Below are positions 33,154 to 46,612 of a DNA stretch of 64,000 nucleotides, piece after piece (position 1 is the stretch's first letter; every line of letters starts with the position of its first letter). The notes beneath the pieces are model-generated. The model did no database searches. It saw only the letters and a list, made by a program, of their open reading frames with translations, and was not told the origin of the DNA. The stretch spans positions 50,620 through 114,619 of the forward strand of contig JAGFNK010000138.1 in assembly GCA_025769875.1 (NCBI GenBank), read 5' to 3'. The position numbers and the translations under genes were made by a program. This DNA is from Russula earlei. Lineage: Eukaryota; Basidiomycota; Agaricomycetes; Russulales; Russulaceae.

Positions 33154-34818
33154 TCAGTTCCCACCAGCGGGGTTATGTGTTACTTCTTCGCCAGCACCCC
33201 CTGAGGCATCTCCGCGGGATCTCTTACCAGGCCGAGGGCTACGTGGAGCGTCTGGCGCTGCGCCCGACAGGAAGTCGAGCCAGGATGTCGAGCTCGAGTC
33301 GCCCGTCGAGTGCGCCTGCTGTCCGTTGCTGCCGGCCGCCTGCGTCGTTGGCGCGAACTGCGGCCATTCGAACGTCAGCGGTGGCGCAAGCAAGTCTAAC
33401 TCCAGATCGAGACCTACCCCGCTGCCACCCGCGGGTCCAAACACGTTTGCGAAAAGCTCATCGGGGCTCGGCCCGAAATGGGGCTGTGTGATCCGTGGCG
33501 GATGTCGAGGTGATCCATAGGATGGTAATAAGTGTAGAGGAGGGACACCCAGGCTACCTCCGGCCGCGGACGGCGGCGGAAAGGATGCGGGCGTTTGTAA
33601 GCCGCCGCTGCCACTGCCGTTACCGGGCGGTGCTGTCGGCGAAACGTGCGAACCGTAGCTCGGGAAAAACCCTGGTTGATATGGGGGTGGTGGAAGAGGA
33701 GGGGGCGGCTGTTGCGCACGCGAATGGAGGGCACGCGTGGAAAGTGAGGGATCAGAATCTGATCGAGGTGTGAACGTGCCCGAGACGGGTGACGTCACCG
33801 TGTTCGGATGGTCGTCGACCTTGACCCGCTTTCGGGGAATTGGGGATGGCGCGGTGTAGTGTGACGAGGGAGCGACAAGACGGCTACCTGACGGGCGGGG
33901 TTTGGTGTGACGATCAGCAGATACAGGGAGAGCGGGGGATGACGAGGGCAGTGATCCCGGGAGGCGGAGGTGTGGACGGTAGTCGATCTGTAAGGGTGAG
34001 CGGGTAAATGGGTGGGTGGGAGACGAGTATCGAACGCACTTCAGGTGCTTCGTGCTTTGGTCCGGCGACCTGGCTGCTTTCGGATTCATTTTTACCCTTC
34101 ATATGATCGTGACGCAAATATTGCGACGTGGTCGGCGAGTCGTCACCATCACCGTCGTCGTCGTCATCGCCCATGTCGTCCATGCGGGAGACAGTCGCAC
34201 CCCCGCTGAAGTCTTGCGGAGTGCGGAGATCACGCTCACCGTCGAACTGTGAGGAATTGAGGGATGAAGAGAGGTCAAGGTGGAGGGGACCCACCCTGAC
34301 TTGGCGCTGGACAAGGGCATTGATGTCGGTGGAGCAGTATTGGAAAAGCTTGTCTGGATGGCCAGGTTTGCGCTCTGGTGGGTAGGGCGCATTGAGGACG
34401 AAAAAAAAAAAAAAAAAGGATTATGGCAAAGGAAGAAAAGGCGGACCGAATATGATGACGGCAACGTCGACGGAACATAAGACACCAAGTTCGTACGCTT
34501 TTTTGAATAGGCCGGTTTTGCGCTGAGAGTGCAATGGCAAAGGGACGGGCGGGTCGAGGCGAGGGATGGCGTAAATTACATACGCAGAGAAATAAAGAGA
34601 ACGTGAGGACCTATTTTTGACGCAGACTTCTTTGACACAGGCACTTGCCTTTAGAAATGTGACGGACCGTGTTCGGTCATTCTGGGAAACGGGTCAGACA
34701 GCCATGGAGTCGAGCGAGGAGATGGACGACGGGGCAGAGAAGAGGAGAGAGAAATCAAGTTATCGGGCTGGTTACTACGGACCGTGATGGGCTGTATGGC
34801 AATCTTCCGTCTCCCCAT
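33154..34818 (-). CDS. MADS-box transcription factor, Rlm1/Smp1 type
   Basis: Six exons (34783-34818, 34649-34681, 34447-34522, 34295-34374, 34040-34246, 33154-33987) give 421 residues, all in phase. The MADS domain is spread over four exons: [41 protein letters not shown] (then DVAVIIF), and [17 protein letters not shown]. This start and the [19 protein letters not shown] extension are characteristic of fungal MEF2-like factors (Rlm1/Smp1), known in yeast as targets of the cell-wall-integrity MAP kinase Slt2. An acidic run ([10 protein letters not shown]) and a Pro/Ser-rich tail follow, with several SP/TP sites. Intron 2 begins GCAAGT after AAG, a canonical GC-AG intron. The protein should be nuclear and bind CTA-rich-TAG elements as a dimer. 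Confidence 0.93.
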
Positions 34819-37800
34819 GTCCGAGTGCGAACTCTGAATCAACAACGAGGGTCGGATTGAATGGCTTGCATATGCAAACACAGTGGTAGTGGGAGTAAAA
34901 GAGGGGAGTGTGGTGCGAGGGGAAGCGAGAGGCAGGTAGGGCACCCCGCCGGCTTGGCTTGGCCTGCTTGAGGGGGAGACTCGGACTTGCACTCGGCAGC
35001 TGACCGTGAACCACCGCGGGCACGACTCGACCCCCCTCTGGCCCTCCTCCGTTGCTCTCTATCACCCACCCCCCGACCGTCGTATGTCCTCTGTCCGCCA
35101 AGACGATCCCCGATCCTGCTGGTCATCCCTCCCTTCTCTGTTCTAACTTGCCCCCGTGGTCCACATCGCGTTTTCTATCCACCGGGGATTCTCATGAGGT
35201 CTCTCTTAGCCTTCTAGAGGAGGACCCCGCGGTTGATCTCTCTTCCATTCTGATCCCGGTAATGTACTTCTTAGGAATTTCTCCGCTCATGCCGAGTGCT
35301 CTCGACTGCGGACAGCGTACCTCCATGGCGGCCTGTTCTAGTCTATCACACGAAATCCGGTCGAGCTGATTGTTCTTTAACTTGGTTTGCTTCAGTACCA
35401 CTATCAATTTTTTTTTAAAACCTGCCAGTCTTCGGTCCTCGCCGTCTCTGGACGTATTGTCCCCTTGGTACCCTAATGTAAGCCGTGCTCTGCTCAGCCT
35501 CGTCCTTCTGGCGCTCTGCCACTCAGAAACTTCCCAGGGCTGCTCCTCCCTGTTTCGCCAGGCGCCTGGTTAAGACCCACGAGAAGTTCAGTCGGATATC
35601 AAGTGATCCCGCCACATGATATGGAAGCGACTGGCCCCATTATATGGTCAGGTCAAAAGGAGGGATGGTGTCCGCTATTTTCATTTTCACGTCCCCATGT
35701 GTTATCCTCGTTTCTTCTTCTGCACGGAGCCTGATAGAAGACAGACCGACGAAACAGGTGTATGGCCTCCCCCATTCATCGCCAACCTATGCACGGACAG
35801 CACTAGCAACCGTATTTTCGCCCCTTACGGATCGCCATTCATTTCACAGCCCCCTAGAGGGGCTTGGTGAATCCGTCACGCATACAACAACGATTTGCAG
35901 AAACATCCCTGATGTGGTCGGAAGGCAGGTCATTGTAACCCTAAATCGTTAATCATCAAGCCCTCGTCTACCTGCGTATTTTTGCTCGCGTGTCTGTTGC
36001 GTGTCTGCAGCGTGTCAAACATTTCACTTACTTATTGAGTGAGTCATTCAAGTTGGCCACCGTGTTCTCTTGACCCTTAATGCTATCCGCCCAAAGAGAG
36101 CGCCAACTGAGTAATAGCAAAGGCGCACACGCAAGCCACTGGCTTTAGCTCACCCTGGCCACTGTCAAACTTCTCATTGTACTTCGACACGCGTTCGTAT
36201 GGTGATGTGGCAACACATGTGTACGTTTGGCGCCCGTGCATTTTCTCCTCCCGCTGTGCTCTTCTCAATTTTCCCCCGAACTCGCCATTATCTTCCGCTT
36301 GGTCACTATCATTCTGTGCTCCTGGTCCGTAAGATGGGAACACCCCTTAATTGCGATTGTACCCTCTCCTCGAAAGTCCGTGACAGCCGAGCCACACGTC
36401 ACCACGCACGACCCAAGGTCTTAGTGACAGACCTTAGATCTTCCCTCCGCCTCAAGGACAACGTCAAGGGAACGTGTGTACATCAGTAATTGGTCGGACA
36501 TGTGGCCGGATCCGCCGATGCAGAATATGGGATATGAATGCTGGCTGTGATCGGGACTGGGATTGACTTGTTCTGGTCGTGTTGGCTTTCCCCCTTGCAG
36601 CAGCGTGCTGAGGTTTTCATGTGGGACGCGACCGACCTAGGCAGTCATACTTGATCAATAATGCATGAACCGATTTGGCTGACGACCTGCTCCAACGCGT
36701 AACTAGGAGGATCTCCGATGATAGTCTCGATCGTGGGAAGTCCCTTCCTGCTCTTTGAACCCCCAAAGCTGAGTCATTTCCCGTTCTATGTCTTTCAACT
36801 AGGACCCTGTAACACCGGTCTGGCGTGTATCGACCCCGTATCTCCCTGACGGGCCCAGTATCAGACTAGTACAACCCCGTCACATCCTGAGCCACTGTAA
36901 TGGGCCTTCGCATCCGAAGAAAGGAATTGACGGCAATGGTCTGGGAAAGCAGCTTCTGAACATCTCCGTGGCCTACCTAACTTCGTAAACGACACTACAA
37001 ACGTTCCTGTAGGAAGGTGTTTTACCCAGCATGCAACTGCGAGGGGATATCGTCTTTGTTACTTCTGCGTGGTTTCCCCTCCGCACTTATGAATAAATGT
37101 CTCGTGCGCAGCCGATAGAAAAGAGAACTCTGCTAACGAGCACAGAATACAGTATTGAACGAGGGCCCCTTGTCTCAACACACTCGGCGCAATGCTGATG
37201 ATTTCAGCCATCAGCACGAGTCACAAGCCCAGTGTGACTCACCCCTTCATGTCAACTTGGACATCGAGTTTGTCCAAAGTTTGGGTTCAGATCTGGCTCC
37301 CACTCCCAATCGTCTTTCGTCAACTTGCTTGTGCATGTGCATATGGGGGAGTTTGCTTGGCTTCCTCACACCTTCATCGTGACGTGACCAAAACCTTTGA
37401 ACGAGTCTACGATAGCTCGCGCAGTTCTGCGGCGGTAGTACTCACCCACATCGCTCCCAGGCTCGGCCTCACCTCAGTACGCTGTTGCCCGCACCTGCCC
37501 TCTGTGCTTTTCTGGCTCCTCCAGGATATTCAAACCTGTGGGCCCAACCTGCCCCCCATTTTCAATTTTGCCTGTCAATTTCGTATTTAATCTTCACACG
37601 TGCTTTAGCCGTAGCCGCTGTCGTCGCCGCGATCGACGATTCAATCAGGTTGTCAGCAGAGCTTAGCCGACGCCCACTCGGAACGTGCCCAGCGCTTTGG
37701 CCTTCTCATCTCATCTCGGTGGGAGGAAATGATCCTGCCGGCTGGCAAAGATGATAAATCAGGTCATAATCGATGCATGCTAGACTCATCTCCCCTCCGT

Positions 37801-38474
37801 TTCTCCCCACACTTGCCGTACCCATGTACAGGCTGCAGACGCATCATCAACCACCTGGTATGCATGGCAGAGGAGAAGATGTGGCCCTCGACCGATTGAC
37901 GTTCGGTGCTGTTGATAAATGGTGAGCGCTTGCGGTTGAGCAGCTCGGTGGGCTGAGTGCCGCGGAGTATAAGGACTCTAGGCTTCTGCCACGCCGATGC
38001 CGGTGTGTTACGCTCTAGCAGCATCACATCCGTCCGCGTCCCTCGCACAGATATTGTCACCGATTTACCCACGACTCACACTATCCACATAAATGATGGG
38101 GTGTTGGCAGGCGCAACTTGAAAAGGGTGGTTTCCCAAGACAAGACTCGCTGATGGAAGGGCTAACGGCTTCTTGTCGCATGCCCCACTGGCAGCTTCCT
38201 CGGCTCCGAATCCACCAAATCTCAATAATTTCCGCCGTCATTTGACCAAAGCCGCAGGCTGCTGCGCCCTGAAAGAGCGAAAAAATCGGACTGCGAGTGC
38301 GATTGGAACGTACTTTTTTTCTGGAACGTGACAAACGCACGCCAGGGACTTGCCTTTCTCGAAAAAAAGGAGCCACGCTCTGGTCTGACGACTTCGGCTT
38401 GCACTTGGTAAATACGCGCTGTATGTCGCCTTTACCCCGTCAGTACTTCTTTTCCCCTTCCCACCTCGCTCATC
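34819..38474. other. Gene-free 3.6 kb between divergent MADS-box and monooxygenase genes
   Basis: Numerous open frames of 60-132 codons occur on both strands without domains or coherent splicing. The region is large for this genome's spacing (compare 99-166 bp at 55000-62000), so it may carry extended regulatory sequence for the MADS-box gene. No motif is claimed. Confidence 0.5.
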
Positions 38475-40292
38475 ATGTCTGAACCTCCTAGCAAGTTCCA
38501 CGTTGCTATCTGGTTGGTTTTTCTGCAGTTTCCTTGCCTCTTTCTTCTGAATCCTAGGATGTTGGTGATGCATTTCAGCGGGGGCGGTGTTGGCGGATTG
38601 ACACTTGCCTTTGCCCTGTCCAAATCACCAAATATTCGTGTCGATGTCTACGAGGCAGCATCCAAGTTTTCTGAAATCGGTGCTGGAATTGGTGTATGGT
38701 GGCGTACCAGACAAGTCCTCAAGTCGCTTGGCCTGGAGGAGGATGTCATCCGCCTCTTGTCCTTTCGACCCGGCCAAGACCGAGGTGGGTTAGTATTCGT
38801 AATTATCATGCACGGCTTTTTCCAATCCTTTGCAGTGCCAACCATACAGTACCGTAAGGCCGATCAGCTCCAGGGCCGTGCCATGGGGCCGATGTACTCT
38901 CGAGGTATGTTTCGTTGTCCCCCCGCCCCCCCCCCCAACTTTTCCTTATATTGTCCAGGGGGAGTAATGGGACTTCATCGCGCTGAATTTCACGAGGCTC
39001 TACTGAATCGCTTGTCCTCGCGTTGTCGAACATTCACGTCCAAGCGTCTCAAGAGTTATCACCAGCGGCCGGGTACCGCAATCCTGTTGCGCTTCCACGA
39101 CGGGTCAACCGCGACATGTGACATTCTCATCGGGGCGGATGGTCTCAAGTCCGTCGTTCGCAAGAAGATGTTCCATGAAGCCGCACTCTGGGCCGAGTCT
39201 CAACGCCGGAACGCCGACGCTGCCGAGTTGCGGAGCCTGAGCGAACTTCGCTTCAGCGGGGCCTTGTCCTACAGGACGCTCATCCCCGCGGCGAGGCTGT
39301 CAAGTGTTTCTCCTCAACATAGGGTGTTCTCCTCTGCCGTGCAGGTGTGTACATGCAGCTCATTCCACGGACTCTGGGTACTGAGTTTACCGTATGCAGT
39401 ACCTAGGCAAGAACATGGTGAACCCTCATGTCCCAGAGGCCATCCCTCACCATTCCTGACGCAACCTTTTGTCGCTTAGCACGTGATGGCTTATCCCGTT
39501 TCGCGCGGCCGCTTCATTAATTTTGTCGTTTTCGAGATCCGTCCACACGAGGAGGGGACACAGTTCAGTGGCCCCTGGGTTGCGGATGTCGATCCCTCAT
39601 ACATCGTCAGCCTGTTTCATGGTTGGGAGAGAGAAGTCCGGGAGCTAATCCAAGTGCGTACATGTCACAATTGGAAAAGAGTATCGTGGTCCAAACGCTC
39701 ACAGAGCGATTTCAGTGCTTGGGCGGTTTGAAGATCACTCGCTGGGCTGTTAACATCCTGCCTGCCCTTCCATTCTTCGCTTTTGGGAATGTAGCAATCA
39801 TGGGGGACGCTGTCAGCATCCTTCCTCTCTCTGAGGCGTATCCGACATCTGACCACGAGTTAACGCAGGCCCACGCAATGGCACCTTTTCAGGGAGCTGG
39901 TGCAGGTCAGGCTATCGAGGTTCGTCGTCCCAAATCCTCTCATGTGTGCAGCCGCATCGGGTCCCAAACCGTTCTTCCTTCTGTCTATTTATCAGGACGC
40001 CTCGATGCTCGCTTCGCTGCTATCGCATGAGCTAACAACGGGGACGACGGCTGCTCACGTACTGGGCATCTATTCACGCGTCCGCCAGCCCCTCTCAGCG
40101 GAAGTCGCGAGGCGATCGCGCCTGAACGGGGATTACTTCGCGCTGCGAGGACTCGGGCCCGATGTCGACGGGGCGCGTCTGCAGGGAATCTTGAAGCAAA
40201 TCCAGGACAACTTTGAGTGGGTCTCGGAGACGGAAGCAAGCTCGGACTTGGAGCGGGCCATCGAGCTGTTGCAGGCTGAACTAGCCGCGTGA
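38475..40292 (+). CDS. FAD-dependent monooxygenase, salicylate hydroxylase-like
   Basis: Nine exons (38475-38512, 38579-38784, 38836-38904, 38959-39344, 39400-39417, 39480-39653, 39716-39811, 39869-39919, 39996-40292) give 444 residues with all phases matching. These enzymes hydroxylate (often decarboxylating) aromatic rings with NAD(P)H and O2. Three flavin motifs are visible: the dinucleotide fold AICGGGVGGLTLAFAL near residue 11, the DG motif ILIGADGLKSVVR, and the GD motif IMGDAAHAMAPFQGAGAG, which appears only when the 39812-39868 intron is removed. Exon 5 is an 18-nt microexon encoding YLGKNM. No signal peptide is seen, so it should be cytosolic. Substrate cannot be told from sequence, and no catabolic neighbours are present. 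Confidence 0.92.
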
Positions 40293-40708
40293 TCCAGTTA
40301 CGTTTTCTGCATTGGCGAATGTTTGGAAGACGACGTATGCCACGGCCATATTCAGAAAATGAGTTCGTTTGTGAAGCCGGAGGTGAGTCATTGGAACGGT
40401 TTATATTCTGTGAGACCAAGAGAGGAGCCTGAGCTGAGCTTATCAAAGTCATGAGGAGGACCGTAGAATCGGGGACAATAGACCACATTGAGCACTTTCT
40501 AAATGTATGAAATACAGTAGGTATGTGATAAAGATACGTCGAAAGGGGGGAAATAGACAGGGTTTAGATGCATTCGGCTTCTAGCACTTTTTTCATGAGG
40601 CTGTCAGAAAAAATACATACAGTCGTGAGTAAGTTTTGACTTACACATACACATGCCTGTGCGAAGCATCAAGAACTGAATAAATTAGCATCAGCCCAAT
40701 AGGCTAAA
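40293..40708. other. Convergent spacer with possible extra 3' exon
   Basis: This lies between the stops of the monooxygenase and the AlkB-like gene. On the minus strand about 40625-40675 reads FLMLRTGMCMC, reminiscent of the end of AlkB-type domains (R-x-G-M-C-I). It could be a final exon of the neighbouring gene, but no donor in the right phase was found. Confidence 0.35.
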
Positions 40709-43700
40709 TTACAGGGGGTGACTTTTCCTTGCCTCGATATGGCTACCGCTCAATACGACGATGTCTCCGTGAACCATCGTCACGCGTAGGGTCTCCTTCC
40801 CCTTGGAAACCTGCCTCGTGCGAGGTGAGTTCGTGTCCGGGGACATTGATAGCAGTGAGATGTCGGCGCCCAGACAGAGGAGGACAAGGTATTTGAATCG
40901 CGAGCGGAAGGTCTGGCGGTGCTGCAGGAAGCGCGTGGGAATCTTCAATTAGCCATCCAAAACAACAAGCGAGCGGCCTCGTCAACGTTGAGTGCGTCAC
41001 GCACCTTGCCGTCCGAGGTCCACGCATGGATGCGTAGCGAATGCACCCTAAGAGTCCCGAGGTCACCACAATAATTTCTCAGCACGTTCTCAATGGTTTC
41101 CGCCTGTAGATCCCACATGCCGCGCCCACTGGGGCCGAGCACAGGGTCGTCACCAGATTCGAAGAGCGGAGTGGAAAACCCCGTCGAACCTATCCTGCGT
41201 TCAATTCGTACGTCACGCTGTAAGGTCTCGAAGAGCGCCGAGGCGCCAGCTTGTAACGACGCTCTATTACCGTTGAATATATGGCGCACGGAGACCGGAC
41301 ACGCGTCAACGGTGGCACAGCCATCTGAAGAGGGCACCGGTGCGCCGGCGCCTGAAATACCCGACGACGTTGGAGAAGCCAAGTGATAGCGAAAAAGGCG
41401 GGTCCCATCGTCAAATCCAACAGCCGGTTTGGCGGTCGTGGGTGCAGCCCATTTGTCGTCCGGGGAAATCGTCGCAGAGTTGACTTTACGATCACGAGTT
41501 GAGGATGCGCCGATTACCCAGCCAATCTCTCTTCTGAGATCTATCTTGGCGGTACAAGCAGCGCTCTCACAGCTTCGATGTCGAAGGAAGCGTTGCACAT
41601 TGACGCGGCCACACATAGCGCAGAAATAGCCAGCTGGAAAATGACCAGTTGCAGTAGAGTTCTCTGTAAATGGGGCGAGAAGAGGAAGCGGAAGTAACAG
41701 ACGGGAGCTTTCAAATGAAACAAGTTGGTCTGGCGTGGCGTCATACGGTTCCCACCATGGTCGCATAATGCGGGCGAACCATTCGCGGTGGTCATGCTGC
41801 TCGTCATCCAGAAGTAAATCTTCGCCACCAGGCACCCAGTCTAAAGCAAAGCGCCAGGCACGTTGGACTGTAAGTGTATTTGAGGTATTTCGCCCTGGTT
41901 GCGTTTCAACCTGGCGAAAAGACAGATCCGCAAACGGTGTGAGATTAGTTACCTGACAGTAGCGGATATGAATCACCTTGACTTCGGATATCCTGAACAA
42001 CCCTAACCAAAAGAATCCAATCTCTGACGGGAGCTCCCAAGGAACCAATGGGGAGTTGCGGGCTAACACAGGGGACACAACATCGCTGGAGGACTGGATT
42101 GCAAGCAAGGCGGTGACTTCGGGAGGAGGCTGGGAATCAGACAGGCGATAAGGGCTGTCGCTTCCATGAGGAAGTAAAGAGGGGTAGCCGGAAACCATAT
42201 CAGGGAGATCTGGTGTCATTACGGACTCGTGGAGAGGCAAAGTTAAGTTTGATCGAACTAACTGCGAGGAATCGAAACGGATTTCAGACGACAATTGACA
42301 GGTGTCAACCTGCTCTGTGCGAGCCATGGAAGACTTCTGTATCGGCGATGACACAGAACAAGAGGACTGGTGATTAGCGCGGCCGCGCTCAGGGGAAGGC
42401 ATCGAGCCATTTTCAGACTGGCCCGCATGCGTATCAACAAGGAGAGATTGGCCGGCTAAGGACGCATTTCCAGCTGCACAGGTCGATTCCATGGCTGGTT
42501 TGACGCCGAGAGGATGGCCATCGGGCTGCCCGTCGAGGTTAGCATCGGTGAAAGGTGACTCGGCGATAATTTCACAATGTCGGTTGTCTGCTTCACAAGT
42601 TATCAACGACATGGGCCTGCTAACGTCAATATCGCAGTCACATTGAGGATCCAACTTAGGAAATGAAGATGGTGGGTCCATTTCGCCTTGGGGCAGTCCC
42701 ATGGGCCGAGAGGCTATGTTTGCAAGGTCTCCTAAACTAGCTCGTGAGGGACCAGCGTCAGGCAAACCGGACGATGAACTATTGGCCTCGTTATCGTAAT
42801 TAGCATAGCACGGGGCTGCAGGTAACTCTCCATTGCAAGCAAGTTTCTGTGAGGGCAGGTAAGGTGCAGTTTCTGGCAATGGCGGTGTGTCCACCATCAT
42901 GTGCTCTGCGCTACACCGTAAATCATCTGTAGCCGATACAGAATGGCATATGGGAGGGTGGAGAGGAACATCAATTTCACGGACGCTGTGAAAAAGTTGC
43001 TGGTGAGTACGAAAGTGTTTTCTTTTTTTTGGACCCCGAAGGCTAGCGTTTTGAGGAAAAGTACTCACATTGAGAAGATAATCCTGCGTCCGTCCCAAGC
43101 ATCGTCCTCCCACCACCCAAGGCCAGGCTCACACTTCCGTTCAGAAAAAATGAGCGTAGGATATAAACTCTCCAAAGCGACACCACCATGGTTCTTCGCC
43201 AGGGCAGGAAGCGCAGCAAACAGCTCGTCTTTTTCCTATGGCGCAACGAATCAATAGTCGGATATTAGCGCCGGGGAGAGGAGAGGTCTGCCTTACACCG
43301 GCCCACACTCGTGGGCGCAAGTCCGTGGGAGGACTGCTCTTAGTAGGATGCGCCGCACTTTTGACCGGTGGCTCCACGACACGCCAAGTGGATTTGGCAC
43401 GCTGCCGTGGACGCACCGGGCGAACTAGGCCATAGCGGTGGGATGTGTGGACGGGACCTGGAGATGGAGTACTTACCTGGGATGGCAAGATCGTCGTCTG
43501 GAACTTCGTAATCGGACGTGTCTGAACTCTTTGCCCCAGCGACTTTCCGTGATGTCCTTGGGGACTCCTGAGCATCAGAGTTATATGTAGTTGCCTTGGC
43601 TTTGATACTTTCACCGTTGGAATGGGGTGACTGATTACTTGGGATTTCTGTTGTAGCCGTTACGATTGCACGACTAGGCGATCTAAGCCGTTCTGCGGTA

Positions 43701-45094
43701 TCTTAAAATGGAATGAATAAAATCAGGAATGCCCGCAAGACTCCTGTTCTGAAAGTGTAACCAACCCAACGAAGCGTTGACAACGGAGGTGTCCACGACT
43801 GCGGACTTAGCGCTGGCCTTGTTCTTCGCCTTCTTCGCGCTTTGTGGTCCCTCTTCTGACAAGGTTCGCTTTCTTGTACCGTCCCAAAAGGGAAGCAGCA
43901 AGGCTAATGGCGTGTCAGAGTCCGATATGTCATCTAGGAGGGACCAAGGGGTCAGAGATGCGTTGGGGAATGCAACGTTGATCTCTGCGTACCGCCGGAG
44001 TCAAAATTATGCTGGCGATCAAGGTCTGGAGGAGCAAGACCAGGCTCGTCTGGAGGCACCGCATTCAACGATGTGATGTCAAGTGTCATAGACATGGTTT
44101 CTGCCACGTGTTCACTTGAATGAGCCTCCTGTTCTGCTAACGGCATGCTGGAGCATCGAATCTTTTTGGTAAATTTGATCAAAGGTAGTCCTGTTACCCA
44201 ACCCAAACCTTGTTGCGCTCTCTCACGCCCACGTGGAGGTACGTCTGATGAGGGCAATGAAATCTCACTTATTCCCAAGGTAGAGCCGGAGGCCGCCGGA
44301 AGAGCTGTAATATCTCGTTCCTGTATTCCGATGCCAATCTGGCGATTGGCATCGCCGCTCTTTGGCTTTTTGGGCGGCCATGGGTGCACAACCCGCGGAG
44401 GCATACTCCTTGTTTTCAACCTCCACGAAAGGCGTGTGTCTGTGCCTGGCACTCGGTATTCATGAGCGCTGCATACAGAGGGAAAGGAGGATGGGAATTC
44501 ACCGTCATCGGAGTTTGCAGTAGTCCTTGCACGCCCGCCCGATGAGATCACGCGCCGTGTCAGATTCTTCACCGCTTCCGCCTCCGCCCTGATCCGAGTC
44601 CCTTCGTCCTCGCTCATCCAAACCACTCCTCGACTTGCGTTTCCGGCGATGCCATGCAGGCGCCATTCCTGCTGTGCTTCATCCCCCAGTGCCATCGCAG
44701 GCATGTTAAGCTTCGCAGCGTTGGTAATGGGTGGGTAGCTCGGAAGCACGGGAGACACCGCGGAGATCATGCGATGAGTGGTGGAGGGCAGCGGCGCGGA
44801 TTTTCGTGGCAGAGCGCTCGGACGGTGCTGGGACTGCGTGGGATCGTGACCTGTAAATGGCTTCGGCCGCTGTGCGGTGACAGCCAGCCGCGCTGGATCA
44901 CGATGACCGGGTCGGCTCTCTCGGTTGAAAGGTCGAAGCCATTTTGGCATGTCAGTGGAAGACGTAGCGCGCCTGCTGCGGTTTGCCATAGTTGCGTCTG
45001 CGGTGGTGGACAGTTGTAAATGCGCTGGCGTCACGGTCACTGCTGCTTGCAAGGATCGTTCAGGTTCGGTTGAGACGACTCCATTGGATGCCAT
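40709..45094 (-). CDS. Large AlkB-like (2OG-Fe(II) oxygenase-related) protein
   Basis: Seven exons (43993-45094, 43766-43933, 43477-43701, 43297-43424, 43069-43235, 41005-42985, 40709-40942) give 1334 residues, all in phase. The first 480 residues look disordered (Ser/Pro/basic). A short ordered module follows, RPRVWAGEKDELFAAL to DGRRIIFS. A long Ser-rich linker comes next. The C-terminal third has CAMCGRVNVQRFLRHRSC (a possible Zn site), HIFNGNRASLQAGASALFET, LQAETIENVLRNYC and a double-stranded beta-helix-like end with LVLLCLGADISLL and MVHGDIVVLSG. The last motif resembles the distal iron-His strand of AlkB proteins. I cannot find a clear HxD partner, so activity is uncertain. AlkB enzymes demethylate nucleic acids or proteins. 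The exact 3' end is unsure. Confidence 0.6.
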
Positions 45095-45960
45095 CAAGAG
45101 GGCGCGCCACGGTGACCTAGCTTTCCTTTGTCACAGACACAGCGGGTTTGTTGTGAAAGGTGAGTGAGTGAGTTGGATATGCCGTTACCGGCTGTGCCTG
45201 CGTCAGACTGTAATAAGGCTGCTACGCAGCTGGTGTGGCATCAGAGCATTGTTGTTTGTGGCAGATGGAAAGAATGTGGCGTCAATGGTATTTGCACAGT
45301 CAAGGTCCACTTCACGTTGAAACTATAGAGTTATAACTCAGTCTTGTGTATAAAAGACTGTTATTGGTTAGTAAACTAACCTATAGAGTTATACTGAAGT
45401 AAGTATTTGAGTCTGAGCTATCCAACCATCCAAAGCAGCTGACAGCAAACTAACCCATCGGAATAGAGGAGGATTGCTGGGCACCCATGATGAAGATGGT
45501 GAAGCACTTGGCCCTACAGACTGCCTGCATTTGCTGCTGAGACATGAATGTCCAGTGTGACCAATGGTGCTTGTGATGGATGAACAACCACAAAATATGG
45601 TGATACCTGAAGAAATTTGGGCAGTACAATTGTCCTTCATGCCAGGATCAACCAATATAGTCAACTGAAGCAAACTGGACTCACCCATGAAAATGACATA
45701 GGTGGATGCATAGAATGCAATGAGAGGAAGACCTATAGCTAGATCATTCATGTTCGAGACATTGTCAATGGTGCAGGGGAACTGCTTGAGTAGAAGAATG
45801 CCAATGATAAAGGGTGAAGAAAAGAGTGATAAATTCATGAATGCCCACTGTGCAAAGATGTTGGCAATTGCAGAAGGTGATGTAGGCAAGAGTGAGCCTC
45901 TCTGATGAGATGGCACTTGGCCAGAAGCCACTATAGATAACTTGTTCATTGTGTGTGAAT
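45095..45960. other. Spacer and repeat-like DNA before the copia element
   Basis: Bases 45095-45300 probably contain the promoter of the minus-strand AlkB-like gene. From about 45400 the composition becomes AT-richer and CpG-poor like the other repeats. A 186-codon minus-strand frame (45389-45949) ends 12 bp from the copia LTR and has no recognisable domain. The motif ACTATAGAGTTATA recurs twice (about 45318 and 45380). The target site TGAAT of the copia element is at 45956-45960. Confidence 0.4.
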
Positions 45961-46397
45961 TGTTGAATCGCGCAGTGATGAGGTAGATTAGATCGTAATA
46001 GATCTAATAAAAATGATATTCAGTTTCTGTGAGAAGAAACTGTTGTGTCATATTTACCTAATAAAAATGATACTACAACGCGTAATCAGCTACTGATAAG
46101 ATCGTGAGATAGTAAGTACTTACTTCAGTTTCTGTGAGAAGAAACTGAAGTATCTACTGTATGTACGACGCTCTTAAGTATCTGAGAGCGTCCCTAATTA
46201 TTTTGTCTATAGTAACTATCAAATTGTTTTCACGATCACTATGTGCTAGCTACCGATTGTCTTAGATCATACTATCAATTTTGTTATCGTATGCGTTTCA
46301 GCAACTGATCTGAAACGCTTATGTGGTCCGGGCCTGTGGGCCGCCCGGGCAGTTTGGGCCGACGCGTCAAACGCTTCGGCTACTCTTTATCTCAACA
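45961..46397 (-). repeat. 3' LTR of the copia element
   Basis: 437 bp from TGTTGAATCG to CTTTATCTCAACA. It contains two copies of a hairpin-like TTCAGTTTCTGTGAGAAGAA segment (about 46020 and 46131) and an inverted CGTTTCAG/CTGAAACG pair near 46290-46317. Confidence 0.95.
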
Positions 46398-46503
46398 TCC
46401 CCCCGTGATCTAGACAGTCAGTAGATTGGATCAGATGAGACCTAACCCAGTGACGAAGGAGTGCATTCGCGCGTGGCGTGCGTGCATCTTGGTAGACCAT
46501 CAA

Positions 46504-46612
46504 GTGGGTGAGTCGGTAAGACTGTGAGTCGAGAGACTCCAAAAGGAAAGGTGAACGAGTGGGTGAGTCGATAAGACTGTGAGTCGAGAGACTCCAAAAG
46601 GAAAGGTGAACG
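46504..46612. repeat. 55-bp tandem duplication inside the copia element
   Basis: The unit beginning GTGGGTGAGTCGGTAAGACT at 46504 is repeated from 46559 with single-base changes. It lies in the 3' untranslated side of the copia interior, near the polypurine tract. Confidence 0.85.
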
